From NCBI GenBank assembly GCA_001403755.1, contig CYUH01000015.1, forward strand, positions 1,156,589 through 1,220,588: a DNA stretch of 64,000 nt, written 5' to 3'. A model generated the notes under the pieces. The model was not told the origin of the DNA. It was given only the letters and a program-made list of their open reading frames with translations, and did not search any database. A program made the position numbers and the translations under genes. Positions 55,042 through 61,841 of the stretch are shown piece by piece. The stretch comes from Chryseobacterium senegalense. Lineage in GTDB: Bacteria; Bacteroidota; Bacteroidia; Flavobacteriales; Weeksellaceae. Positions within the stretch are counted from its first letter, which is position 1; each line of letters starts with the position of its first letter.

Positions 55042-55070
55042 AAGAGCAACCCAGTTTCGGTTGCTCTTAC
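55042..55070 (-). terminator. Terminator of the lipoprotein gene
   Basis: A perfect 10-bp stem AAGAGCAACC / GGTTGCTCTT with a 7-nt loop. It lies 25 bp after the minus-strand lipoprotein stop. Confidence 0.82.
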
Positions 55071-55094
55071 TCATTTTTTGTATTGACTTTGTGA

Positions 55095-55607
55095 TTATTT
55101 TATGTTAAAATTTTTCTCAAAACCATTACAATTAACTTGTTTTAAGGTATTTCCTTGATATTTTAGTTGATTTGGATTCGCATATAAATCTTTGTTTCCT
55201 TCGGTTTTGTGATCACCAATTCCTTCGATTAATTCACTATTCTTTTTCAAGAAGTAAATTTCTCGTTCGGAAGTAGTTCCTTCAGCTTGAAAAGTATAAC
55301 TCAATTTAATAGTATCACCGTTTTGAGTACCCATCACATCACCGAAAGAGCTGTCTTTTTCGAAGTTTTTATAGCCCATTTTTCCGGTAATTGTGCCTAA
55401 GTTATCATCCAAAGAAACAAAAATAGAATCTTTTCCGTTGGCAGCAAAATAGCAAGATTGAAGGGTAGAAGGTGCTATCGGTTCACTAGATTCGGGAACG
55501 TTGACAGAATCGGAAACTTTAGGTTCTGAACTTACCATTTCGCTAGATTTTTTCTCACAACTCAACGCTGTAAACATGATCAATGCGGATAAAATATAAT
55601 TTTTCAT
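55095..55607 (-). CDS. Lipoprotein of unknown function
   Basis: This 170-residue protein has a lipobox (ILSALIMFTALSC, Cys17), a Ser/Pro/Glu-rich linker (about 20-48) and a beta-rich domain (SCYFAANGKDSIFVSLDDNLGTITGKMGY ... REIYFLKKNSELIEGIGD) with two cysteines. It resembles small flavobacterial lipoproteins of unknown role whose repeated strands report cell-envelope binding. It is monocistronic with its own terminator. Confidence 0.82.
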   Translation of the reverse strand: MKNYILSALIMFTALSCEKKSSEMVSSEPKVSDSVNVPESSEPIAPSTLQSCYFAANGKDSIFVSLDDNLGTITGKMGYKNFEKDSSFGDVMGTQNGDTIKLSYTFQAEGTTSEREIYFLKKNSELIEGIGDHKTEGNKDLYANPNQLKYQGNTLKQVNCNGFEKNFNIK

Positions 55608-55729
55608 AACAGTAGTAATTGCGGTAAAAGTAATTATTTTTTTTAAAAATATTCCATATTATGTTAAATAGAATTGGATTTTCATTCATGTAATTTAATA
55701 ACAGAATTAACAATCTTAAAAATGAATAG

Positions 55730-55992
55730 CATCTTGATTTTAATGTTGATGACTTCTTTAAGTTTAACTTAGAATATAATAAGAAGATGCTTGAGAAGAA
55801 ATTTTCAAATTTTGAAAGGAATCTAATCGCTGAGAATCCTACACAAAAAGAAATTTGTCAGACTTTTAATAAAATTTGAATTTAAAAAATATTAAAAGAT
55901 ATTTCAAGATGATATATAAATCTAATTCATTTAAACAAAATTCGAAAAATTAGAAAGAAAACAAAATCCTAATTGCTGAGAATGGCTTACAA
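55730..55992 (+). pseudogene. Decayed, partly duplicated gene fragments
   Basis: From 55730 the frame is open to a TGA at 55877 and encodes a protein-like stretch (VDDFFKFNLEYNKKMLEKK then FSNFERNLIAENPTQKEICQ). An ATG at 55787 would give only 30 residues. About 140 bp later (about 55942-55992) a related sequence, FEKLERKQN followed by ILIAENGLQ in another frame, repeats the NLIAEN core, with a frameshift and a stop. I read this as relics of a duplicated lost gene. The original family is not recognised. The rest of 55608-56135 is AT-rich without structure. Confidence 0.4.
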
Positions 55993-56135
55993 TAAAAACC
56001 AGGGAATATTATCGGGAAATATTGTAATTTTTGGAAACGGTTTGTATTCGCAAATCATGCTATTTTTTCCAATTTCCTAAAAATAAATAAAACCTCCTAT
56101 AATTTATATTATGTTAAATCGGATATGCGATTACA

Positions 56136-56161
56136 TAAAAAAACCTCCGTTTAACGAAGGT
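56136..56161 (-). terminator. Terminator of the doxX gene
   Basis: Stem ACCTCCGT (56143-56150) / ACGAAGGT (56154-56161), 8 pairs with one G-T. Read on the minus strand it is followed by seven or more Ts. Confidence 0.8.
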
Positions 56162-56189
56162 ATTAAAATTATGGTGAAATTTACAAAAA

Positions 56190-56621
56190 CTACCAATTGG
56201 AAGTTTCTCTTCTTTTCGAAATCAAATGATCAATTGAATACCTACCTGGTCCGAAAGCCATTACTAAAAGGTAAATCGATAAATATAACAAACTGGTTTC
56301 CTTTCTTTCAAAAGCATCTCCACTATGAACAACCAATCCGGCAACAGCCATGGTAATGACCAAGAAAAATAAAGCAGGCCTCGTGAAAAGTCCCAAGATC
56401 AAAAATATCGAACATACAAATTCTGCAAAAACCGCCAATGTTAATGATATTTTCGGGCCTAATCCAAGAAAATCAAAAAACTTTATTTCTTCGCCGGATA
56501 ATAATTGCTGAAGTTTTGGAAAACCATGTGACAACATTGCAAATCCTACAAAAACCCTGATCACAAGCAAAACGACATCAACTAGCTGTGGATTGCTCTT
56601 GGCTGAAGTTAAAAAATTCAT
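56190..56621 (-). CDS. DoxX family membrane protein
   Basis: This 143-residue four-helix inner-membrane protein has the DoxX pattern: LLVIRVFVGFAMLSHGFPKL in helix 1, then LTLAVFAEFVCSIFLILGLFTRPAL and MAVAGLVVHSGDAF in helices 2-3. Members occur as quinol oxidase subunits or in thiol/oxidative-stress complexes; most stand-alone copies have no assigned function. It lies 63 bp downstream of era on the same strand and may be co-transcribed. Confidence 0.92.
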   Translation of the reverse strand: MNFLTSAKSNPQLVDVVLLVIRVFVGFAMLSHGFPKLQQLLSGEEIKFFDFLGLGPKISLTLAVFAEFVCSIFLILGLFTRPALFFLVITMAVAGLVVHSGDAFERKETSLLYLSIYLLVMAFGPGRYSIDHLISKRRETSNW

Positions 56622-56684
56622 GAAAAAAATATTTTATCAAAAATAAGAAAATTCCTTCGCAATGTCAATGAATTCGTGAATTCT

Positions 56685-57560
56685 TTATCGATACCCGAAA
56701 TTTTTCAGGTCTCGATCGTTTTTGCGCCAATCTTTTTTCACTTTTACGAAAAGATTCAAATGAATCTTTTTGGAAAAGAATTTCTCCAAATCTAATCTCG
56801 CTTCGGTTCCAACTTTCTTAATGGCTTCACCTTTATGACCGATAATAATTCCTTTTTGGGTGTCTCTTTCAACATAAATAATGGAATCAATGAAAATAAT
56901 TCCTTCTTTTTCCTTGAACATTTCTGTGACAACCTCCACCGAATACGGAATTTCTTTCTCGTAATTAAGCAAAATTTTCTCTCTGATCGCTTCATTTACG
57001 AAGAATCTTTCAGATTTGTCGGTATATTGATCTTTGTCGTAATATGGCGGATTTTCCGGCAAAAGCGATTTCAGTTTCGGTAAAATAACTTCGGTGTTAA
57101 ACCCTTTCAATGCGGAAATCGGTAGAATCTCTGCCTTTGGAATTCTTTCGTGCCACATTTCCATGGCTTTTTCCAAATCTTCCTGGTTGGAAGCATCAAT
57201 TTTATTAACTAAAATCAATACCGGCACCGGAATTTTATTGAGTTTTTCAACCAAAAAATCAAACGGTTCTGTTTTGTCCAAAATATCTACAATAAACAAG
57301 AAAACATCGGCATCTTGCAAAGAATCTTTTACAAAATCCATCATTTTTTCTTGCAGGCCATATTTCGGTTCTAAAACTCCCGGAGTATCGGAAAAAACAA
57401 TCTGTAAATCTTCTTCATTATAAATTCCGAAAATTCTACGTCTTGTCGTTTGTGCTTTTTGGGTAACAATTGCGAGCTTCTCTCCCATCAATTGGTTTAG
57501 AAGGGTTGATTTCCCTGCGTTGGGCTTCCCAACGATATTTACGAATCCTGCCTTGTGCAT
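56685..57560 (-). CDS. era: GTPase Era
   Basis: This 291-residue GTPase assists 16S rRNA maturation and 30S assembly. G1 is NIVGKPNAGKST, G3 is FSDTPG, G4 is LVNKID, and the C-terminal KH domain has IIGHKGEAIKKVGTEARLDLEKFF, which binds the 3' end of 16S rRNA. The start at 57560 fits the usual Era N-terminus (MHKAGFVNIVGKPN); codons farther upstream reach into the promoter region. Confidence 0.97.
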   Translation of the reverse strand: MHKAGFVNIVGKPNAGKSTLLNQLMGEKLAIVTQKAQTTRRRIFGIYNEEDLQIVFSDTPGVLEPKYGLQEKMMDFVKDSLQDADVFLFIVDILDKTEPFDFLVEKLNKIPVPVLILVNKIDASNQEDLEKAMEMWHERIPKAEILPISALKGFNTEVILPKLKSLLPENPPYYDKDQYTDKSERFFVNEAIREKILLNYEKEIPYSVEVVTEMFKEKEGIIFIDSIIYVERDTQKGIIIGHKGEAIKKVGTEARLDLEKFFSKKIHLNLFVKVKKDWRKNDRDLKNFGYR

Positions 57561-57617
57561 TATTTCTTTTTTTAAATAAATTAAATAATATTGATCCGCG
57601 TAATTTGTGAATCCCTG

Positions 57618-57625
57618 CAAAGATA
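57618..57625 (-). promoter_or_regulatory. -7 box of era
   Basis: On the minus strand TATCTTTG matches TAnnTTTG, about 57 nt before the era ATG. Confidence 0.6.
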
Positions 57626-57671
57626 GTGAAACATTGTTTGACCATTAAAGTTACAAAAGGATTTTTATCGC

Positions 57672-57702
57672 TTTGCAGTAAATGTCAGAAAAACTATCTT
57701 TG
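57672..57702 (+). promoter_or_regulatory. Ideal -33/-7 promoter of the small T9SS protein
   Basis: TTTG (57672-57675), exactly 19 bp, TATCTTTG (57695-57702), then the ATG 10 nt later. The leader is about 6 nt. Confidence 0.82.
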
Positions 57703-57712
57703 CAAGAAAATT

Positions 57713-58390
57713 ATGAAACAATTTCTATTTTTTTTATTTATCTCGAATTTTTTCTCCGCTCAGAATTCCGATTTACTTCATACAAATTGGAAGATTACAA
57801 AAATGGTAAGTGAAGTTCAACCGGATCAATTTCCACCTTCCATGCCCTATCAACAGGTTACCAATTTTGCAGCGACTGATCCACAACTTAATTTGTCTTT
57901 TTTCAATACCGTCTCAGCTAATTTATCGTTTAGTGGGCAGGATGTGTTTACGGTAAATAGTAAAGCTTGCACATTAGCAGATTATTGGGGTGATAATGGA
58001 GAAGTAAATCAATTTTTTGCCTCTTTATGCGCTTTTTTCGAGATTGGGCATAATTATCATTATTACCTTGGAAATACTGGCAATGAAAAAACATTAGTTA
58101 TTCACAATGCGATATTTGAAGAGATCCATTTTATATCCAACAATCTTGCAACTACAGAAAATAAATTATCCCAATATAAAATTGCTCCAAATCCGGTAAC
58201 CACGATTTTGACTGTCCAAAATTCAGTGGGAATAAATTCTGTCGAATTATTTGACGTGTCAGGAAAATCAGTTTATGAATTAAAAAAGGAGAATGCCAAA
58301 ACCTTGGATATTGATATGAGAAATTTCGATACCGGAACTTATTTTATCAAATTAAATAATGATAAAACTTTTAAGATTATTAAAGAATAA
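57713..58390 (+). CDS. Small secreted T9SS type A protein
   Basis: This 225-residue protein has a signal peptide (MKQFLFFLFISNFFSAQ), a beta-rich domain of about 120 residues resembling a lipocalin/META-like sandwich (LHTNWKITKMVSEVQPDQFPP ... FTVNSKACTLADYWGDNG), and a type A T9SS sorting domain (IAPNPVTTILTV, VELFDVSGKSVYE, GTYFIKL). The ATG at 57713 fits signal peptide and promoter; a longer frame begins at 57626 but would cross the promoter. The function is unknown. Confidence 0.86.
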   Translation: MKQFLFFLFISNFFSAQNSDLLHTNWKITKMVSEVQPDQFPPSMPYQQVTNFAATDPQLNLSFFNTVSANLSFSGQDVFTVNSKACTLADYWGDNGEVNQFFASLCAFFEIGHNYHYYLGNTGNEKTLVIHNAIFEEIHFISNNLATTENKLSQYKIAPNPVTTILTVQNSVGINSVELFDVSGKSVYELKKENAKTLDIDMRNFDTGTYFIKLNNDKTFKIIKE

Positions 58391-58395
58391 TTTGA

Positions 58396-59163
58396 TTATT
58401 TTTTGAAAACTATCGGAAGAATTTCATTTTCTATCAAACCGAATTTTGCTTGCTCTGCTGCGGAGAATTTTTTCGAATAAAAATTGGCATCCACCTGAAA
58501 ACCACTCTTTCTCAATCGATCGAAATAATCCATTCCGTACCAACGAACGTGGTCGTATTGCCCGAAATGTTTTTGTCTTTCTTTAGGATCTTTAATGGAA
58601 AAATCTTCGTAAGTTTTTTCTAAAGAATTCTTCATGGGAACTTGGAAAATTCCCCAGCCGCCTTTTTTCATCACGCGATAAAGCTCACTCATGGCTTTTT
58701 TATCGTCTTCTATATGTTCTAAAACGTGGTTGCAGAAAATCACATCGAAACTTTCGTCCTCAAACGGTAAATCTAAAATATCCGCTTTTACATCAACGAT
58801 GGGTGAAAATAAATCAGCTGAAATATATTCCAGGTGGTCCATTTTTCGAAATTTTCTCAGAAATTCCTGCTCCGGAGCAATGTGCAAAACTTTGTATTTT
58901 TTAGTAAAAAAATCGGTTTCATTTTGCAGATATAGCCACATTTGGCGATGTCTTTCTAAACTTAAAGTCCCCGGAGAAAGCGCATTTTCACGCTGTTTTC
59001 CGTAACCATACGGTAGGAATTTACGGTAAGATTTGCCGTCGATCGGATCAGTAAATTTGTTTCCTTTGAAAAATAAATAAATCAACGGACGCAAAAAAAT
59101 GCTTAAATTAATAAGCATCGGACGAGGAATTTTATTGAGAAGAAATTTCGCGATTTCTTTCAT
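58396..59163 (-). CDS. Class I SAM-dependent methyltransferase
   Basis: This 255-residue methyltransferase of the Methyltransf_11 type has VLHIAPEQEFLRKFRKM (divergent motif I), YISADLFSPIVDVKADILDLPFEDESFDVIFCNHVLEHIEDDKKAM and the final YRVMKKGGWGIFQVP. An N-terminal hydrophobic stretch (about 15-35) may associate with the membrane. The substrate is unknown. Its start overlaps the map stop by one base (TAATG arrangement), indicating translational coupling with map. Confidence 0.9.
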   Translation of the reverse strand: MKEIAKFLLNKIPRPMLINLSIFLRPLIYLFFKGNKFTDPIDGKSYRKFLPYGYGKQRENALSPGTLSLERHRQMWLYLQNETDFFTKKYKVLHIAPEQEFLRKFRKMDHLEYISADLFSPIVDVKADILDLPFEDESFDVIFCNHVLEHIEDDKKAMSELYRVMKKGGWGIFQVPMKNSLEKTYEDFSIKDPKERQKHFGQYDHVRWYGMDYFDRLRKSGFQVDANFYSKKFSAAEQAKFGLIENEILPIVFKK

Positions 59164-59972
59164 TAAAAATCTAATGTAAATGGAGCTTCTTCATCACTCA
59201 CAATTCCTAATGCATCGTAGATATACTGATACGTTGAAAGCAAAACTGGTTTCCCGTTGATGATGGTTACATCATGTTCGAAATGTGCTGATGGTGAGTT
59301 ATCCAGTGAAGTCACCGTCCATCCGTCGCTATGAAATTTCACTTTTTCAGTTCCAAGATTAATCATCGGCTCGATCGCGAGTACAATTCCGTCTTTCAAC
59401 ACTTTTCCACTTCCTTTTCTACCATAATTGGGAACTTGAGGGTCTTCGTGCATTTTTCTGCCCAAACCATGTCCTACCAATTCACGAACCACGCCGTAAC
59501 CGTGTTTTTCGCAATATTCCTGGATGGCATTTGAGATATCTCCCACCCTTTTTCCACGAACGCATTGCTCGATTCCTTTGTATAGAGATTCTTTGGTTAC
59601 TTTCAGTAATTTTTTGGTTTCTGGAGCCACCTCGCCTACTTCAAAAGAGTAAGCGTGATCACCATAAAAGCCGTTCATATAAACTCCACAATCCACAGAA
59701 AGGATGTCTCCTTCTACCAAAGGTTTATCGTTTGGAATTCCGTGTACCACCTCTGCATTCGGGGAAATACACAAATTTTTTGGGAAGCCGTACATTCCTA
59801 AAAATGCAGGTTCACCACCATGATCGCGTATAAATTCGCCACCAAGTTTATCCAAATGATTGGTCGTCGCACCGGGCTTTATCTCTTTCGCAAGCATGCC
59901 TAAAGTTTTGGAAACCAATTGTGCGCTTTGCTTCATTAACCGCAGTTCGTCGAGTGTTTTTAAAATAATCAT
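59163..59972 (-). CDS. map: Type I methionine aminopeptidase
   Basis: This 269-residue pita-bread-fold dimetal enzyme removes N-terminal Met from nascent proteins. The metal ligands are visible: two Asp (VDCGVYMNGFYGDHAYSF), His (LVGHGLGRKMHEDPQVPNYG), Glu (LAIEPMI) and Glu (AHFEHDVTI). The substrate His lies in VVHGIPNDK. It is the middle gene of a HAD-map-methyltransferase operon. Confidence 0.97.
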   Translation of the reverse strand: MIILKTLDELRLMKQSAQLVSKTLGMLAKEIKPGATTNHLDKLGGEFIRDHGGEPAFLGMYGFPKNLCISPNAEVVHGIPNDKPLVEGDILSVDCGVYMNGFYGDHAYSFEVGEVAPETKKLLKVTKESLYKGIEQCVRGKRVGDISNAIQEYCEKHGYGVVRELVGHGLGRKMHEDPQVPNYGRKGSGKVLKDGIVLAIEPMINLGTEKVKFHSDGWTVTSLDNSPSAHFEHDVTIINGKPVLLSTYQYIYDALGIVSDEEAPFTLDF

Positions 59973-59984
59973 AACTAATAATTC

Positions 59985-60416
59985 TTACCAAAAGAGCCCT
60001 TTTTTCTTTTCTTTCTTCATTTTGGAATAAGGTAAAACTTCTTTACCTTCAACTCTGAATTCTATCCTTTCATTGATGATATTATAGATTTCACCCCAAC
60101 CTGGAAAACCTCCTAAATTACGGTCGTCGATAAATAAATCTGCATCGATTTTTCTGGAAGCGGCATTAGAATCAAAAACTTCCCCTTCAAAACTTGAATT
60201 TACGGCATAAAATTCTACACCATTTTTTTTACAAAATTCTACGGCTTCATCTAAAGATTGCCCATGTCTATACGTCCAAAGAATAAGTCGATACCCTTCA
60301 GACTGAAGTTTTTTAAGCGTTTCGAATGCGAAAGTTTTGGGTTTACCAATTCCGGGATATGCATCTTCTACAATAGTTCCGTCGAAATCAATCGCCAATT
60401 TTTTATTGCTTTTCAT
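59985..60416 (-). CDS. BT0820-like HAD-superfamily hydrolase
   Basis: This 143-residue cap-less HAD phosphatase-like protein has motif I LAIDFDGTIVED (nucleophile Asp), FETLKKLQSEGYRLILWTYRHG around motif II, and FIDDRNLGGFPGW as motif IV. This matches the BT0820 group of Bacteroidota. The substrate is unknown, possibly a small phosphate ester. It is first of an operon with map (12 bp gap). Confidence 0.9.
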   Translation of the reverse strand: MKSNKKLAIDFDGTIVEDAYPGIGKPKTFAFETLKKLQSEGYRLILWTYRHGQSLDEAVEFCKKNGVEFYAVNSSFEGEVFDSNAASRKIDADLFIDDRNLGGFPGWGEIYNIINERIEFRVEGKEVLPYSKMKKEKKKGLFW

Positions 60417-60436
60417 GTGAATAAAATTTCAGATTG

Positions 60437-60444
60437 CAAAGATA
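60437..60444 (-). promoter_or_regulatory. -7 box of the HAD-map operon
   Basis: On the minus strand TATCTTTG matches TAnnTTTG; the -33 position reads TTTC. The element overlaps the T-rich tail of the preceding gene's terminator. Confidence 0.65.
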
Positions 60445-60447
60445 AGA

Positions 60448-60479
60448 AAATAAAAGAGCGGTTGAAATACTCAACCGCT
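60448..60479 (-). terminator. Terminator of the desaturase gene
   Basis: A perfect 9-bp stem AGCGGTTGA / TCAACCGCT with a 5-nt loop. On the minus strand it is followed by CTTTTATTTTC, which also serves as spacer of the next promoter. Confidence 0.8.
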
Positions 60480-60510
60480 GGTGTTACAAGAAAATTAGCA
60501 AAATGAGGGA

Positions 60511-61488
60511 TTAAGATTTCACCCATTTGAATTGATACTGCAAATCCGGAGTAGCAATTCGGTCGGTAATTTTTTGTAATCTTCCTGGAAGTTTCATCAG
60601 ATATTCCTGTGCTTTTTCGGCTTTTTCGTTAAGCCCGGAGATATGTTCTATCTTCCAATCATTCAATAAATCACTTAAAATATTGATATAATCATGTCCT
60701 GTATAGACCATCGCTCTTTGTGCAGCATCTGAAAAATGGCCCCAAAGTTCTCCAGCTTTTTGGCCGGATTCGCGCATCAAATGTGCGGGCATCACGATTT
60801 TTTTGCGCATCATATCTTCGAACGCAAGCATCATTTCGGATGGATCTAATTCGAAGATTCGGGTTACAAAATGTTTGTAAGCTTTTGCGTGTCGTGCTTC
60901 ATCCGCAGCAATTACACCACACATTCTAGAGAGTTTGGTGTTCCCGGTTTGTTTGGCCAAGGAACCTACTCGTCGATGGGAGATATTGGTTGCCGTTTCC
61001 TGAAAACTGGTGTAAACAAAGTTTCGGTAAGGATCCATGGAGGTTCCGATATCGAAACCATCCTGAATTAAATATTGTGTGGTAATCTCTACTTCTCGCA
61101 TATTTACACGACCACAGAGATAGAGATATTTATTGAGCAAATCACCGTGTCGGTTTTCCTCGGCAGTCCAACTTCTAACCCATTGCGACCACCCAGAGCT
61201 ATTTTCTGGTTCCACCCCATCAATTCCCATAATCCAAGATTCGTAGCTAGGTAAAGCTTCTTCGGTAATGCAGTCTCCGATTAAAGTTACGAAGAGATCA
61301 TAATCCATTTCCTGAGCGTAGGTTTGGAGCTCTTCCACATCGTATTTGAAGGTTTCAGCGGAAGGATCCGGAAGGAAATCTGTGGGTTGCCATATTTTTT
61401 CAACGGGAGTTAGATAGGAATTGATGAAATCGTTCACTTCTTTGCCCAAATTCCTCATCACTTCCAATCTTACTAATTTATTGTACAT
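60511..61488 (-). CDS. Acyl-ACP desaturase (soluble diiron, FAB family)
   Basis: This 325-residue soluble diiron desaturase introduces a cis double bond (delta-9 type) into acyl-ACP or acyl-CoA. The two EExxH-type ligand sets are present: TAEENRHGDLL and AADEARHAKAY, plus ITEEALPSYE. This fatty acid desaturase family adjusts membrane fluidity, so cold or growth-phase regulation is likely. The gene has its own promoter box, terminator and an upstream inverted repeat. Confidence 0.93.
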   Translation of the reverse strand: MYNKLVRLEVMRNLGKEVNDFINSYLTPVEKIWQPTDFLPDPSAETFKYDVEELQTYAQEMDYDLFVTLIGDCITEEALPSYESWIMGIDGVEPENSSGWSQWVRSWTAEENRHGDLLNKYLYLCGRVNMREVEITTQYLIQDGFDIGTSMDPYRNFVYTSFQETATNISHRRVGSLAKQTGNTKLSRMCGVIAADEARHAKAYKHFVTRIFELDPSEMMLAFEDMMRKKIVMPAHLMRESGQKAGELWGHFSDAAQRAMVYTGHDYINILSDLLNDWKIEHISGLNEKAEKAQEYLMKLPGRLQKITDRIATPDLQYQFKWVKS

Positions 61489-61509
61489 TTTTTTTACTTT
61501 TTATAAAGG

Positions 61510-61517
61510 CAAATATA
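61510..61517 (-). promoter_or_regulatory. -7 box of the desaturase gene
   Basis: On the minus strand TATATTTG matches TAnnTTTG, 21 nt before the ATG at 61488. Confidence 0.6.
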
Positions 61518-61523
61518 ACCTAA

Positions 61524-61548
61524 AAATATTATTTTAAGCATAATATTT
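61524..61548. promoter_or_regulatory. Inverted repeat in the desaturase promoter, candidate operator
   Basis: AAATATTAT-N7-ATAATATTT is a perfect 9-bp inverted repeat covering the -33 region of the desaturase promoter. It is a plausible site for a membrane-lipid or temperature regulator. AT-rich background lowers its significance. Confidence 0.4.
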
Positions 61549-61841
61549 AAAAAAACGGAAATTAAATAATTTTTTGTCTTATTCTGGAAATGTACACCAT
61601 TGTTATTCAAAAAATGCAATGGACCGTGATAAAGTGGAAGTTTCAAAAATCCTCACGAGCAAAAGCAAATACCTATTCTTTGTAATTTAAATTTCTTAAC
61701 TATTGTTGGAGGAATTGAATTTATTAAAATCAGAATTTATTAGAGTTCGGTCATTACAACACATATAAATGATGTAATTTTTTATTTGAATCTTCTAAGA
61801 AATTTCTCTTTAATTACTTGAATTAATAAAATTTAAACTGA
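61549..61841. other. AT-rich gap between the desaturase and TamL genes
   Basis: I see no gene, repeat or terminator with a good stem here. It contains short frames only. Confidence 0.4.
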
